A stretch of DNA of 64,000 nucleotides from a virus: the IMG/VR virus record IMGVR_UViG_3300037339_000405, positions 31,623 to 95,622 of that record; one strand, given 5' to 3'. Of this stretch, positions 17,153-26,205 are shown one piece after another. Both the position numbers and the translations under genes were made by a program. Below the pieces are notes generated by a model. The model had not been told where the DNA came from and did not search any database. It worked only from the letters and a program-made list of their open reading frames with translations. Position 1 is the stretch's first letter. Every line of letters starts with the position of its first letter.

Positions 17153-19300
17153 CTATTGCATCATCGTGTCGCCGCAACATGCCGCGATCTCGGCCAGTCC
17201 AGCGGGATCTCTACCAATAGCCGGGAACGTCTTCGCCGCCAGCAGCTGATTCAATAGCTCGCGCTCGTGTGGCGCGCACAGATCCACCTTGTGAAGAATG
17301 GAGGCTTTCTCGATGGAGGAGTACTCGCGCGAAGGCTCATCCAGTTCCATCACCTCGGCCCACTGATTGGCGAGCACCAACAGATCCGTAGCAGTGTAGC
17401 CGGCCCGCTTCACCCCCGCTACCGGAGAGCCCACACCCGGCTGCACCGCAACTCCAACCCCGGCGGGCTTGGGTGGGGCAATCTTGCCATCAACAGCCGC
17501 TTGCGCAAATGGCACCAACTGCGGCGGAGCGTTCAAAGCCGCAGCCTGCGGATCGTACTCAAGGGTCAGGTTGGCAACCTGATTAAGGTCCTTCATAAAG
17601 CTCTCAGCGCTGGCCTTGTCCTTGCCCATCTCAAGCCCTTTCAGTTGGGCATCGATGTTGCGCAGAGTGAGAGGCTTGCTGACCATCTTGAATTTGAAAG
17701 CCCCTAGCGCCCGGGAAATCGTGCGGTTAATGATCTCGTCAAACTCCTCCCGCTCAGGCTGAAACACCTGAGCCTCAGTCACCATGTAGCTCGTCATCGC
17801 CGTGGCAAACGAGTAGTCCTGCGCCTCTCCTAGAAACAAGGGGTGCAGTCTGAAGCCACGCCTGACACGGTTCTCGGCATTCTTGTCGTACTCCTGAAAC
17901 ATCGCATCGTTCTGGCGTGAATCCCCAAAGCGCTCCACCTTCACATCCACCTTGCCAGCCGCATCAAGAGAGCCACTACTACTCTGAGCCTCTACTACCG
18001 CCGCGCGCTGCTTACTCTTGGCGCCACCTGACAAGTAGTGCAACAGCTGCTCGCGCATGGTCTCCACCACTGACCCGCCTTGAATGAAAATAATCGCTGG
18101 CGGGATGCCCCCCGCGTCAAAAAAATCTAGGTTGAACAATTCACTCTTGCGGGAACCAACCACACTGGGCATCTGATTGATCCATCGCGGCATGCCGTAG
18201 TGAGTGCGGTAATCCAGATCCACTACAAAATGAATGACCTCGCTCGCCATGTTATCCACGGGTACCGTTTCACCCGTTACAGCCCAGTCACCCTCTTTAC
18301 GCTTTAGCACGCGCGAAGCACCAAACTCCTTGTAGAAAATCTGTTGGCTGCCGATGATCTGCACATAGCGGCGCTCCCGCTTGAGCATGCTGACCGTGCT
18401 CTCTTTACCAGAGCGTTCAATTTTCACCTCCACTTCCACAGGCTGATCAAGCTTGACCAGCCGCAGTGAAGGTGATTCCAGACTGCGGCACAGCACCACG
18501 TCATTGGCCGAGTTACGAATCACTTCCAGATAGCCGTTGCCGGTCATCTCCAGATCAAAGCGCAATGCGCGCCTGATAGTAGTCATGCTCATCCCGGGGT
18601 ATGGCTCACCGTAGAAGTCCTTGAGCATCTGCTCTTCAGGATCGACAAACGGCGGGCGCACGTCTGGGGGAGGCTCTGCGCCGGGGGCGCCCGGCAAGCT
18701 TTCCGTTGTGGCCCCTATACCTTCTGGCCCGGGGTTCTGCCCCGCAGGGTCCTGCCCCGCAGGGTCCTGTGGAGGTTTCTGACCGTTCCCAGCGGGCGGG
18801 AAGGCTTTGGTGGCGGGCAGCCCCGGGATCTGATCCTGACCGTCTACAGGCGGCTGCTTGAGGCTCTCAGGAGTCTTGGAGCCCGGCGGCAACTTGATCG
18901 GTTTGCCTTCCGAGTCCTGCGGGCCATTAGCCAATCTATCCTGTACTTCCTGCCACTTTCGCAGCTTCTTTTCCCTGTCTGCCTTCTCTTGGTCAACCGG
19001 CTCGACTGTGAAGCCCGTGCCATCAATGTTCACCTCCATGGCCTGCACACACTGGAGCAGTGTGTTGTTCGCGTAGCACAGCGCAATCAACGTCTCCGGA
19101 TTGAACGGAGGCTGTATCGCCATCTTGTTAGACTGCGCGCTGGTATACAAGGATGAAAACTGATCCTCGTATGTCAGAGGTTGATTGGCAATCAACTCGT
19201 TCTCGGCGGAACGTTTGAATGCCTTGGAAAAGTGAACCGCAATATCGGCCGAACTACTACCGGATTTGCGGACGGGTATTGCTTTGTGTGCTTTAGCCAT
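17153..19300 (-). CDS. Portal protein
   Basis: The 715-residue product is the dodecameric portal through which DNA is packaged. Portal-type sequence includes FNPETLIALCYANNTLLQCVQAMEVNIDGTGF near the start, the core DFEMTGNGYLEVIRNSANDVVLCRSLESPSLRLV, HFVVDLDYRTHYGMPRW and a C-terminal helix region. Residues about 145-215 form a proline- and glycine-rich insert with a short repeat (DPAGQDPAGQ), unusual for portals. I chose ATG 19300 with AGGGGGCC upstream; the frame extends to a GTG at 19324. It directly precedes the Mu F-like gene, as in Mu, SPP1 and PBSX. Confidence 0.88.
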   Translation of the reverse strand: MAKAHKAIPVRKSGSSSADIAVHFSKAFKRSAENELIANQPLTYEDQFSSLYTSAQSNKMAIQPPFNPETLIALCYANNTLLQCVQAMEVNIDGTGFTVEPVDQEKADREKKLRKWQEVQDRLANGPQDSEGKPIKLPPGSKTPESLKQPPVDGQDQIPGLPATKAFPPAGNGQKPPQDPAGQDPAGQNPGPEGIGATTESLPGAPGAEPPPDVRPPFVDPEEQMLKDFYGEPYPGMSMTTIRRALRFDLEMTGNGYLEVIRNSANDVVLCRSLESPSLRLVKLDQPVEVEVKIERSGKESTVSMLKRERRYVQIIGSQQIFYKEFGASRVLKRKEGDWAVTGETVPVDNMASEVIHFVVDLDYRTHYGMPRWINQMPSVVGSRKSELFNLDFFDAGGIPPAIIFIQGGSVVETMREQLLHYLSGGAKSKQRAAVVEAQSSSGSLDAAGKVDVKVERFGDSRQNDAMFQEYDKNAENRVRRGFRLHPLFLGEAQDYSFATAMTSYMVTEAQVFQPEREEFDEIINRTISRALGAFKFKMVSKPLTLRNIDAQLKGLEMGKDKASAESFMKDLNQVANLTLEYDPQAAALNAPPQLVPFAQAAVDGKIAPPKPAGVGVAVQPGVGSPVAGVKRAGYTATDLLVLANQWAEVMELDEPSREYSSIEKASILHKVDLCAPHERELLNQLLAAKTFPAIGRDPAGLAEIAACCGDTMMQ

Positions 19301-19353
19301 AGTGGCCCCCTGAATAGCCAGCACAGCCTACCGGATTTTGGCCCTGCTAACAA

Positions 19354-21702
19354 TCAATCCAGTGTGAGCTTCTTCAGTTCCGCAAGATTCGACCCCACTT
19401 GGCAATCCACCTTGAAGGTCAGCTGAGGATGCCAGCCCACTTCATGGAACGGCAGATTCTCCATGATCTCCTTGGACAAGCGCGCGTAGTACTCAAAATT
19501 GTTCTCGGGGAAATAGAACAACAGCTGATCGTGCACCATGCCCCACACCGGCATCACGGGAAACAGTCTGCGCTGATCCACGATTGCCGTGGCCCACAAT
19601 GCCATGTCACTAAGGGTTCCCTGCACCGGGCTATTGATCGCCTGCCGCCCCGCCTTGCTGTTCATGTACCTGTCAGCGGAATGAATCAGCGGCAAATGCC
19701 GCACGCGCCCCAACGGGCTATAAACCTTGCTGTGCATGCGAGCGAAAGCCTTCTGCTCCTCATGCCACGGCCCCAGCCTACTATATAGGCTGAAGAAAGC
19801 ATCTCGGGCTACAGTAGCCTCCTCCAACGTCATCGCCACGCCATACACGTACCACGCGTAATCCTTGAAACCCTCGGCGCTCATTCCATACAGAAGCCCA
19901 AAATTACCCGCCTTAGCCTTCTGCCGGACCAACTCGAACAGCGCGGGATTGGTGCGCGCCAGTTCCAGAAACTGCTCAAAATTCTTGTACCCTGCAAGCT
20001 TGGCGCCGGTCATCGCATGCAAATCGATGCCCTTGCGATACGCAGACAGCATGGTGGGCTCCTCGGCCAGACACGCCGCGATGCGCAGTTCCCCTTGACT
20101 GTAATCATTGGACCCGATCAGCCAGCCTTTCGGCGCCACCAAGCAACGCCGGATCTTCCCGGCCCACTTGGTGTGCTTGGGCACCGTCTGCCCGGGTGGG
20201 TCCTTGACACTGATGCGCCCGGTATTGGTCCCTCCCGCCGATTCATGATCATCCCCAGCGAACAGGAAATGCGTCGGATGAAACCGGCCATCGGAACGCA
20301 GATGTTCCAAGAAGCCAGTGACATAGGTGTTCAGTGTCTTGGTGGCCTCACCGTACTCATCCAGCAGCTTGATAAACGGCCCTGCCTCCTCGTGCTCGCT
20401 GAACATCTCCAGATGTTTCATCGCCGTGGAGGGCTTGTTGGTCTGCGCTGTCTTCATCTTGGGGCGCAGGTTGAACCCCGTGGGACTGAACATCACATCG
20501 TGCAGGAAGCTTGGCTTGGTGAGATTGATCTCCCCGTCTTTATCGGTGTGCCGCAGAATCAAGCGCGGGCTCACCATCGACTTCACCTCTTCAGTCTTCT
20601 TGGCGATAAACGCGCGCACGTCGGCCTCAAGCTCACGATAGGCTTCGCGGTCCACACACCAGCCTACCCGTTCAACCTTCTCGTAAGCGCGTGCAGCCGG
20701 ATGCAGAATCGTGGTGTAGAAACGAGCCAGCCTAGGCTCCTGCAGCAACTCCTGCCTGAGTGGCTCTATGACGCGGTAACAAGCATCTGTGTCGCCGCCG
20801 GCATACATCAGAAACCGGTCAGGATCTGCAGCTAGCGCAAGATCCATGCGTGACTTGTCCACCATACGGTTGAAGCCATCATCGTAGCCGCCAAGATCCG
20901 TGTATATCTTAGCGTGCACGTTGAGACTGTTGCTGCGATTCTCATCCACCAGTGAACCTACGAGCATGGTATCCATGCGAAACGTGGTGCACTCGGTGAT
21001 CAGCCACAGCTTGGCAATCCAGTTCAAATCAAACTTGAGATTGGCGCCATACAACGCCACGCGCGGGTCAGTGAGTATGAAATTGAAGTCGGCGCGCAGC
21101 CCCCACCCGATGCGCCGGCACGCCTTGCGATTAGCGAACTTGACCGCATCAGCCGTGCCTGCCTTGACAGTAACCTGCGCACTGACGATGTACCCAAGTG
21201 GATTGTAGGGGTCAACTCCCCGTGTTTCCAGATCCAGAGTGGTACGCACCGGTTTGCCCGTGCGTGCAAACTCGGCCTTGATGAAATCAATTGCATCGGT
21301 GAAATCTTCCACCCAGCGGTACTGACCCATAGGTGGTATGACAGTGCCCGTGTGCACCAGCCTGATCGCCGTGCGCACGTCCATCATGGTGTCCACCGCC
21401 AACGCGTGGTCCACATCGATGATCTGTGCCGCATAGGTCAACAGGCATTGCGCCCCACACGGCAGCGCAATCGGCTGCGTGCGCAGGCTGCCTATCGTGC
21501 GGTTACGCGGCTTGATTACCCCTGCGTCAGAGATCAACTGACGCGCGTTAGCGCCCATGGCAAGCACCACGTCTCCCGTACCAAACTCAGGGAGGTGATC
21601 GCCTACGGACTCGAATCTATGTGGAGTGCTGGTCCCACTCAACGCTGGGGCCACCACCTTCTTCAGGTGGTGCGGCGTATCCGGGGTCCACACTATGAGC
21701 AT
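19354..21702 (-). CDS. polA: Family A DNA polymerase with 3'-5' exonuclease
   Basis: The product of about 782 residues replicates phage DNA. An N-terminal DnaQ/3'-5' exonuclease region is visible (TTLDLETRGVDPYNPLG; YGANLKFDLNWIAKLWL; YAGGDTDACYRV), with D and E residues placed as in ExoI-III. The polymerase region has motif A (GSNDYSQGELRIAA), motif B (RQKAKAGNFGLLYG) and motif C (VHDQLLF). I chose ATG 21702, preceded by AGAGGA, because the longer frame to 21795 overlaps the gene upstream and lacks a site. It lies directly upstream of the virion genes rather than with the recombination genes. Confidence 0.95.
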   Translation of the reverse strand: MLIVWTPDTPHHLKKVVAPALSGTSTPHRFESVGDHLPEFGTGDVVLAMGANARQLISDAGVIKPRNRTIGSLRTQPIALPCGAQCLLTYAAQIIDVDHALAVDTMMDVRTAIRLVHTGTVIPPMGQYRWVEDFTDAIDFIKAEFARTGKPVRTTLDLETRGVDPYNPLGYIVSAQVTVKAGTADAVKFANRKACRRIGWGLRADFNFILTDPRVALYGANLKFDLNWIAKLWLITECTTFRMDTMLVGSLVDENRSNSLNVHAKIYTDLGGYDDGFNRMVDKSRMDLALAADPDRFLMYAGGDTDACYRVIEPLRQELLQEPRLARFYTTILHPAARAYEKVERVGWCVDREAYRELEADVRAFIAKKTEEVKSMVSPRLILRHTDKDGEINLTKPSFLHDVMFSPTGFNLRPKMKTAQTNKPSTAMKHLEMFSEHEEAGPFIKLLDEYGEATKTLNTYVTGFLEHLRSDGRFHPTHFLFAGDDHESAGGTNTGRISVKDPPGQTVPKHTKWAGKIRRCLVAPKGWLIGSNDYSQGELRIAACLAEEPTMLSAYRKGIDLHAMTGAKLAGYKNFEQFLELARTNPALFELVRQKAKAGNFGLLYGMSAEGFKDYAWYVYGVAMTLEEATVARDAFFSLYSRLGPWHEEQKAFARMHSKVYSPLGRVRHLPLIHSADRYMNSKAGRQAINSPVQGTLSDMALWATAIVDQRRLFPVMPVWGMVHDQLLFYFPENNFEYYARLSKEIMENLPFHEVGWHPQLTFKVDCQVGSNLAELKKLTLD

Positions 21703-22177
21703 CGTCAATCCTCTTCCACTTCTTCTTGATGTACTCGTAATGTGCCAGCAGACACTGCGGCACTTTCCAGATGATGTTGCGGTATATGTCGGCAAGCGAG
21801 CGATTCGTTATGTCCCGATGCCCAGACAGGAACATGCCCCCTTCAGGAAACACGGCGTCACTGTCCCGGATTTTAGCGCCGTCCAACACCAACACGGACT
21901 GACGATCAGTAGCCTTACTGTGCACGACCAACAGAAACAAATCCACGCCCACATGCACCAGCATCCATAGTTGGGACCCAAGAATACTGGAAGCCTTTAC
22001 CATCAACGTAAACTCCAAGTCTACCTCTCCCGGAAGGCTCTCCATCTGCACAGTAAGCGCCCCTGAGATCGGCAAGCTCACAGCACCTACATTCAGCTGA
22101 TTGCGATCCACCGTCAACGGCATCTGCAAAACGTCAGACATCTTCTTAATGTGCTCTAGGATCACAGGAGTGCTCAT
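21617..22177 (-). CDS. Hypothetical protein upstream of DNA polymerase
   Basis: The 186-residue product overlaps the polymerase start by 86 nt. The middle is strand-rich (LPGEVDLEFTLMVKASSILGSQLWMLVHVGVDLFLLVVHS); the end is helical and then proline/glycine-rich. A DNA replication accessory role is possible from position. I do not recognise a family. Confidence 0.7.
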   Translation of the reverse strand: MSTPVILEHIKKMSDVLQMPLTVDRNQLNVGAVSLPISGALTVQMESLPGEVDLEFTLMVKASSILGSQLWMLVHVGVDLFLLVVHSKATDRQSVLVLDGAKIRDSDAVFPEGGMFLSGHRDITNRSLADIYRNIIWKVPQCLLAHYEYIKKKWKRIDDAHSVDPGYAAPPEEGGGPSVEWDQHST

Positions 22178-22371
22178 GCCTTCACCACACGCGTGTGCTT
22201 GCCGATCTTCACGCCCATGTAGATCACGTCATAGTGCAACAGCTTGCCACCCGGCACCGCCACACTCTCTTCCTCCAAACACGGCACCAGAATCACCGGC
22301 TCAGGGCTCAGCCCGAGAAACAACGGACCCAAAACAATAGTGTCTTCTTTTCGCACGGCTACCCGTGGCAT
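22174..22371 (-). CDS. Small hypothetical protein
   Basis: This 65-residue β-rich frame (TIVLGPLFLGLSPEPVILVPCLEEESVAVPGGKLLHYDVIYMGVKI) overlaps its neighbours on both sides by 4 and 13 nt, which supports translation. Its family is not recognised. Confidence 0.6.
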   Translation of the reverse strand: MPRVAVRKEDTIVLGPLFLGLSPEPVILVPCLEEESVAVPGGKLLHYDVIYMGVKIGKHTRVVKA

Positions 22372-23195
22372 AGCTGGCGCAACTTCTTCATGGACGGCAT
22401 CGGGGTATCAAATTCAACCCCGCTGCCCACCAATACGGCACCGAGAATCTTGTCCACCGGAGCCTTCTCGGTAGCATCAAAATGCCCACTCAAGTATTTA
22501 CCACCGCCGCTCCCATGGCCGACCGCTACCTTCTTCCAATCTTGCGCATCGAAGTCCCCTTCAACACGCACACTCAGCCGGGCACCTCCCAACTTAGCAG
22601 CAACAGCTACTAAAGGCGCCGTTGCCATGGCCACAACGTAGTAGTAACTTTCCGGAGACGTGCCCAGCACTTTCTGATACAGGTGCTGCGCTTGCGCAAG
22701 CTTGACCGGCTGATAGTTCTCAGTGGAAACGTAAGCCTTCTCTACTGCAGACGCCGCAGCTGTTAGGCCAACACTGATACCGCTTCCATCCTCTTTTTTG
22801 ATAGCCTGTACTACGGACTCATCATCAGAAAGAATGTTTTTGATTGAAGACAGCACAGCCTTCTCAACCCCCGTTGGGTTAAAAACAGCCTGCACCGGGA
22901 GGGTCGCCTGTTTATGCACTAGGTTTACGAGAAGCTTGGAGATCACCGGCACCAGAGAAAGAACCACAGTCTTACTGGCCTGCCCGGCAAGGTAATCCAT
23001 AATGCTAAATCCGAGAGAGATCCCCGCCGGCACACTGGAGCCTTGCAGTGCCTTGAATTCAAGCCCATCCGGTAGCACTAGTTCAACAGAAATGCCGTGA
23101 TCCTTGGCAGACTGGATCAACTCCCCGTCAACCCCAAATTTATGCAGTAGCTCCCACGGGTTACTCAGACTCTTAACTTTCAGTTTGATCGCCAT
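22359..23195 (-). CDS. Conserved-looking α/β protein of the phosphatase operon
   Basis: The 278-residue product starts MAIKLKVKSLSNPWELLHKFGVDG at ATG 23195, with the leader GGAGTGCGGGACA that recurs in this phage. The centre is hydrophobic (LSLVPVISKLLVNLVH), and the C-terminus has a glycine-rich GHGSGGGKYLSGHFDATEK that may be a loop or binding site. It has its own promoter and sits next to a phosphatase gene. Function unknown. Confidence 0.7.
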   Translation of the reverse strand: MAIKLKVKSLSNPWELLHKFGVDGELIQSAKDHGISVELVLPDGLEFKALQGSSVPAGISLGFSIMDYLAGQASKTVVLSLVPVISKLLVNLVHKQATLPVQAVFNPTGVEKAVLSSIKNILSDDESVVQAIKKEDGSGISVGLTAAASAVEKAYVSTENYQPVKLAQAQHLYQKVLGTSPESYYYVVAMATAPLVAVAAKLGGARLSVRVEGDFDAQDWKKVAVGHGSGGGKYLSGHFDATEKAPVDKILGAVLVGSGVEFDTPMPSMKKLRQLCHG

Positions 23196-23224
23196 TGTCC
23201 CGCACTCCGTTGCTCCATATGAGT

Positions 23225-23252
23225 ATGGTACTACATCTGGCTCAAATGTCAA
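23225..23252 (-). promoter_or_regulatory. Sigma70-type promoter
   Basis: TTGACA (23247-23252), 16 nt, TACCAT (23225-23230). It reads into the gene starting at 23195 and lies inside the end of the phosphatase gene. Confidence 0.7.
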
Positions 23253-23905
23253 CCCCAGATGGATAGCTTACTAGTCTCCTCCGGAGTGCACTTGTCTAGC
23301 GCCAGCCGCCGAGCGGCAGCACTAGGCTGATTGAGGGTGAAATCTTTCAAATAGGAATACGGCCCCATGCGCACCGAATCCAACTCACGGTTGATCTCCT
23401 TAACACTGGCGCGGCTTCCCAGTACGTCTTTGGCCCCATAGTTCTTGACTAGGAAATCAACCTGAGCCCGAGACTCCACAGCGCGTGAACAATAGTTCTC
23501 CCGCACCCAGCCAATCGGGTCCACCTCCTTGTTCATGATGAACACCAGCGCCGCCAACACCATGCCTGTGCGGCCATGCCCGCCTAAACATCCCACGTGC
23601 ACCCGCTTGCCCTGACGCAATAGCTCGGCCAGCCATTCAATCATCTTGCGGAACTCTGTCAGGTTCTTTGGCGCCTGCATGTCAGAGATTCCAAAGAACA
23701 CAAAGACCGGCCCACTCTGCGCATGATTCCACGGATACATGCTCGGATGGCTCGCGGTACCCCAGTCCAGCGACACATACACGTCCAACTCGTCTTTCGG
23801 GTCTGCCGCGATACCACCATGGAACTCACCCGCCCCCAGCTTGACTACCGGATGCGAATGCGCACACCTGCTCTTGTCCTTTCCGAATCCCAATCCGAAC
23901 TTCAT
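23249..23905 (-). CDS. Dual-specificity/tyrosine phosphatase-like protein
   Basis: The 218-residue product has the Cys-X5-Arg signature in VHVGCLGGHGRTGMVLAALV (residues about 110-130), where the cysteine forms the phospho-enzyme and the arginine binds phosphate. A plausible general acid lies upstream (DWGTASHPSMYPW). A later 'N-Y-C-S-R-A-V-E-S-RAQVDFL' segment resembles the usual 'R...AVEt..Q..fv' helix. It probably removes phosphate from host or phage proteins or RNA. It is translationally coupled with the next gene upstream (4-nt overlap). A second enzyme of this kind lies at 25.0-25.5 kb. Confidence 0.85.
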   Translation of the reverse strand: MKFGLGFGKDKSRCAHSHPVVKLGAGEFHGGIAADPKDELDVYVSLDWGTASHPSMYPWNHAQSGPVFVFFGISDMQAPKNLTEFRKMIEWLAELLRQGKRVHVGCLGGHGRTGMVLAALVFIMNKEVDPIGWVRENYCSRAVESRAQVDFLVKNYGAKDVLGSRASVKEINRELDSVRMGPYSYLKDFTLNQPSAAARRLALDKCTPEETSKLSIWG

Positions 23906-24975
23906 GCCACCGGCCTCTCTGTCACGTAAGCGTAATCTGTGCCATTCACGAAAAACTTCTTGTTCTCCAGCAAAGCCTCCTGCAACAGCTTGGCTGCCTG
24001 CGCCTGTTCGTGCTTTGCGGCAAAACTACTAATCCCATGCTTAGCCACCTGCTTAGTCTTCTCCGCTGCATAATGACCGACTGCCCCAAGAGCTTCCACA
24101 GCAAACCAGTCCACATACCCGTTGAATCCTTCCACTCCTGCAGCCTGAGCACAATTAAATGCTGTTAACACCCTCGGGCTCATCCAGTAGGAATACGCAG
24201 GTACGTTTGCATTTTTCGAGTCATTGACCAACTCTGGAACCTGACCAGAGCGCTGCACGTCCAGAATCTTGCGCAGAACAAGGTTGTTCTGCGCCACCAC
24301 GAACATGCCCTTGTTGAAGATAGGTCCACCGTTGTGGACAAGGGTAAACACGGTATCCAGCAGGATCTCCGCGCTGATCTCCCCGAACACGTACTTACGC
24401 AGCGTCTCAGCAACGCTGCCCCACTTGTGCCCACCAAAGGACCCCGAAAAATTGGCATTGAAAAATAGATCGGTAACCCCCGCCACATACGGACCTAGGC
24501 ACATGTCCGGTGGCGTCTGCAAAAAATACTCCGCCGTGTTTTCACTCCCCAATCCTCGGATATTACAATTGAACGCTTCAAAAGTATTTCCGTACTTCAT
24601 ACATACGTCATGGCGCGTGGTGTTGTGGTACGCATGACGAGACTCGCGCGTAATGATCAACAGCAAATAGTTGATCATGTACCGTGCAATAAGATTGGCC
24701 TGTATCACGTAGTCTTCACAAATGGCGCACTCTGCTGCCGTGAGAGGCATATGCTGATCACGCTTGGCAGCTATCTTGGCGAAGGCGTGGTTCAACATGT
24801 AGAAACACACCGCAGCTTCATCTGGATTGATCCACTGGCCTGCCGCGCCATAGCTACTCCTGAAGTGCCGCACGGCCCCTGCGACCGCCGGCACACGAGA
24901 ATCCTCTACGCTGCGTTTCATGAACAGGGGCCGGGATCTGAACCCTGCTATCGTGTCCTGTCGCTGGTGATACAT
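23902..24975 (-). CDS. Unknown 357-residue protein between two phosphatases
   Basis: The product starts at ATG 24975 after GGAGTGCGG. It is rich in aromatic residues, N and H (AYHNTTRHDVCMKYGNTFEAFNCNIRGLG; FFNANFSGSFGGHKWGSVAETLRKYVFGE) and alanine-rich and helical near the end. It looks like a folded cytosolic enzyme or adaptor. It is sandwiched between two Cys-X5-Arg phosphatases, and the downstream start overlaps its stop by 4 nt, so it may act with them, for example as substrate or partner. No family recognised. Confidence 0.75.
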   Translation of the reverse strand: MYHQRQDTIAGFRSRPLFMKRSVEDSRVPAVAGAVRHFRSSYGAAGQWINPDEAAVCFYMLNHAFAKIAAKRDQHMPLTAAECAICEDYVIQANLIARYMINYLLLIITRESRHAYHNTTRHDVCMKYGNTFEAFNCNIRGLGSENTAEYFLQTPPDMCLGPYVAGVTDLFFNANFSGSFGGHKWGSVAETLRKYVFGEISAEILLDTVFTLVHNGGPIFNKGMFVVAQNNLVLRKILDVQRSGQVPELVNDSKNANVPAYSYWMSPRVLTAFNCAQAAGVEGFNGYVDWFAVEALGAVGHYAAEKTKQVAKHGISSFAAKHEQAQAAKLLQEALLENKKFFVNGTDYAYVTERPVA

Positions 24976-24986
24976 CCGCACTCCGT

Positions 24987-25000
24987 TGCAGTTGATTGCA
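24987..25000. promoter_or_regulatory. TGCA-N6-TGCA palindrome
   Basis: TGCAGTTGATTGCA lies between the promoter at 25.0 kb and the ribosome site of the 24975 gene, a usual operator position. Confidence 0.5.
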
Positions 25001-25009
25001 TCAGACTAC

Positions 25010-25039
25010 ATACTACACCAGATCAGCTAGGATTGTCAA
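25010..25039 (-). promoter_or_regulatory. Sigma70-type promoter
   Basis: TTGACA (25034-25039) with TGTAGT 16 nt downstream, or TAGTAT at 18 nt (25010-25015). It precedes the gene starting at 24975; a TGCA palindrome sits just downstream. Confidence 0.65.
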
Positions 25040-25549
25040 TCCACGATCACGCAGCCATAGCTTGAGACGCAGCTTGCGAAGGCCCCACTTCATAAGCTCC
25101 ATCGGAAAATCCCTCACGTAGATTTCCTGCTCAGGGGTCTCCACCGCCGCCGGCCGAAACGACTGCCTAACGTATTCAACCGGAGTGGGCTCACCACAAG
25201 CCCGCGCCAGAAGCGCTAGGAAGGTCCCAGTGCGCCCCAGACCCCCAAGGCACCCCACGAACACCTGCTGCCCATCAATCGCCCTGCGCAGGGCCTGAAG
25301 GATCGTACAAGCCATGTGGTCAGGATCGGACGGAATCCCCATATCCCTGATAGGCACTTCAGCATCTGACGCCTTGGGCTCCTCCGGAGCAAGCTTGATC
25401 ATCCAAACCCCACTCAACGGGGTAGGACCACTCTTGTAAGGCCCTCCCCAAAGCCGCAGCTTGGCGCTGCCAAACATTACATCCATCGGGAAGGCTACAC
25501 CCCCCGCTAGGACCCTAGCCCTATTGGGAGGGGATTGCACCTTTGCCAT
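25013..25549 (-). CDS. Second Cys-X5-Arg phosphatase-like protein
   Basis: The 178-residue product carries VFVGCLGGLGRTGTFLALLARACG, a Cys-X5-Arg phosphatase loop, and the helix PVEYVRQSFRPAAVETPEQEIYVRDF, which is the usual segment after the loop. It shares the unusual CLGG(H/L)GRTG loop with the enzyme at 23.2-23.9 kb, so the two are probably distant paralogues. It starts at ATG 25549 within the end of the zinc protein gene upstream. Confidence 0.85.
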   Translation of the reverse strand: MAKVQSPPNRARVLAGGVAFPMDVMFGSAKLRLWGGPYKSGPTPLSGVWMIKLAPEEPKASDAEVPIRDMGIPSDPDHMACTILQALRRAIDGQQVFVGCLGGLGRTGTFLALLARACGEPTPVEYVRQSFRPAAVETPEQEIYVRDFPMELMKWGLRKLRLKLWLRDRGLTILADLV

Positions 25550-25913
25550 TGCCGGACTCCTTTCCTAACTGGCACATTGGACAGTATATCATCCGACTGA
25601 CCAACCCTTCGTCACAAAAGTCGCAGCCGTCACCATTACAGTTCTCACAGCCGTCAAACACGGCCAGCTTCCCTAGATCCCGACAGGTTTTACACGTGTA
25701 CCCGGGAGCCCAGCCATCAACCACCTTCAGATCCATCACACGATTCCCCTCCACTCTGAAGAGAAATTCGTGCCATCGGCGGTTGCCCTCCGGATGTGTA
25801 ACCCGGGCTGAAGCAACTACCGCAGATTGCAACTGGCCTGCGTCCAACCCAAATTCTTTAGCCCGGCGCAGCAGATGCAAAGGTATCGTAAAGCCCCGCT
25901 TTGCGTAGAGCAT
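25521..25913 (-). CDS. Zinc-ribbon protein with DnaJ-like CxxC repeats
   Basis: Residues 70-120 of this product of about 130 residues carry CKTCRDLG, CENCNGDGCDFCDEG and CPMC, four CxxC-type knuckles close to the DnaJ central zinc domain (CxxCxGxG). An N-terminal helical part precedes them. The ATG at 25913 is preferred over a TTG at 25955, although neither has a strong site. It may be a protein-binding or RNA-binding adaptor. Confidence 0.65.
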   Translation of the reverse strand: MLYAKRGFTIPLHLLRRAKEFGLDAGQLQSAVVASARVTHPEGNRRWHEFLFRVEGNRVMDLKVVDGWAPGYTCKTCRDLGKLAVFDGCENCNGDGCDFCDEGLVSRMIYCPMCQLGKESGNGKGAIPSQ

Positions 25914-26205
25914 ACAGCGATTCTCGCAGAATCTTGATCTCCCGTGGGGCTTCAATCAGCAGTCTGGCCAAGACAGACTCGTTGGGCCTTGGATCACCAC
26001 TTGACTTGTAAACCCGCTCCCTCGGCCTGCCCATGCTGATGAATACGCCGGGGTACACCTCCACCGACTCTTTATCAGTGATCGTGTAGAACGCGGGACC
26101 ACACTTCAGAATCGCGTGCTCATGCCCTTTCAACAGCACCACGTGCACTTCTTCATCATCAAGATAGAGTTTGTCTCCCTCATGAATTCCTAGAGCGAGT
26201 GCCAC
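25858..26205 (-). CDS. CsrA-like RNA-binding protein
   Basis: The 115-residue product resembles an extended CsrA (carbon storage regulator), a dimeric protein that blocks ribosome sites. The first part, GIHEGDKLYLDDEEVHVVLLKG, matches CsrA strands 1-2. After an insertion, ISMG...LLIEAPREIKILRESLYALR matches the CsrA end ('APkev.vhReEiy'), with the key arginine in the LRESLY stretch. Normal CsrA is about 60 residues, so the insert of about 40 residues is unusual. A phage CsrA could redirect translation of host messages. The match is by eye only. Confidence 0.55.
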   Translation of the reverse strand: MALALGIHEGDKLYLDDEEVHVVLLKGHEHAILKCGPAFYTITDKESVEVYPGVFISMGRPRERVYKSSGDPRPNESVLARLLIEAPREIKILRESLYALRKAGLYDTFASAAPG

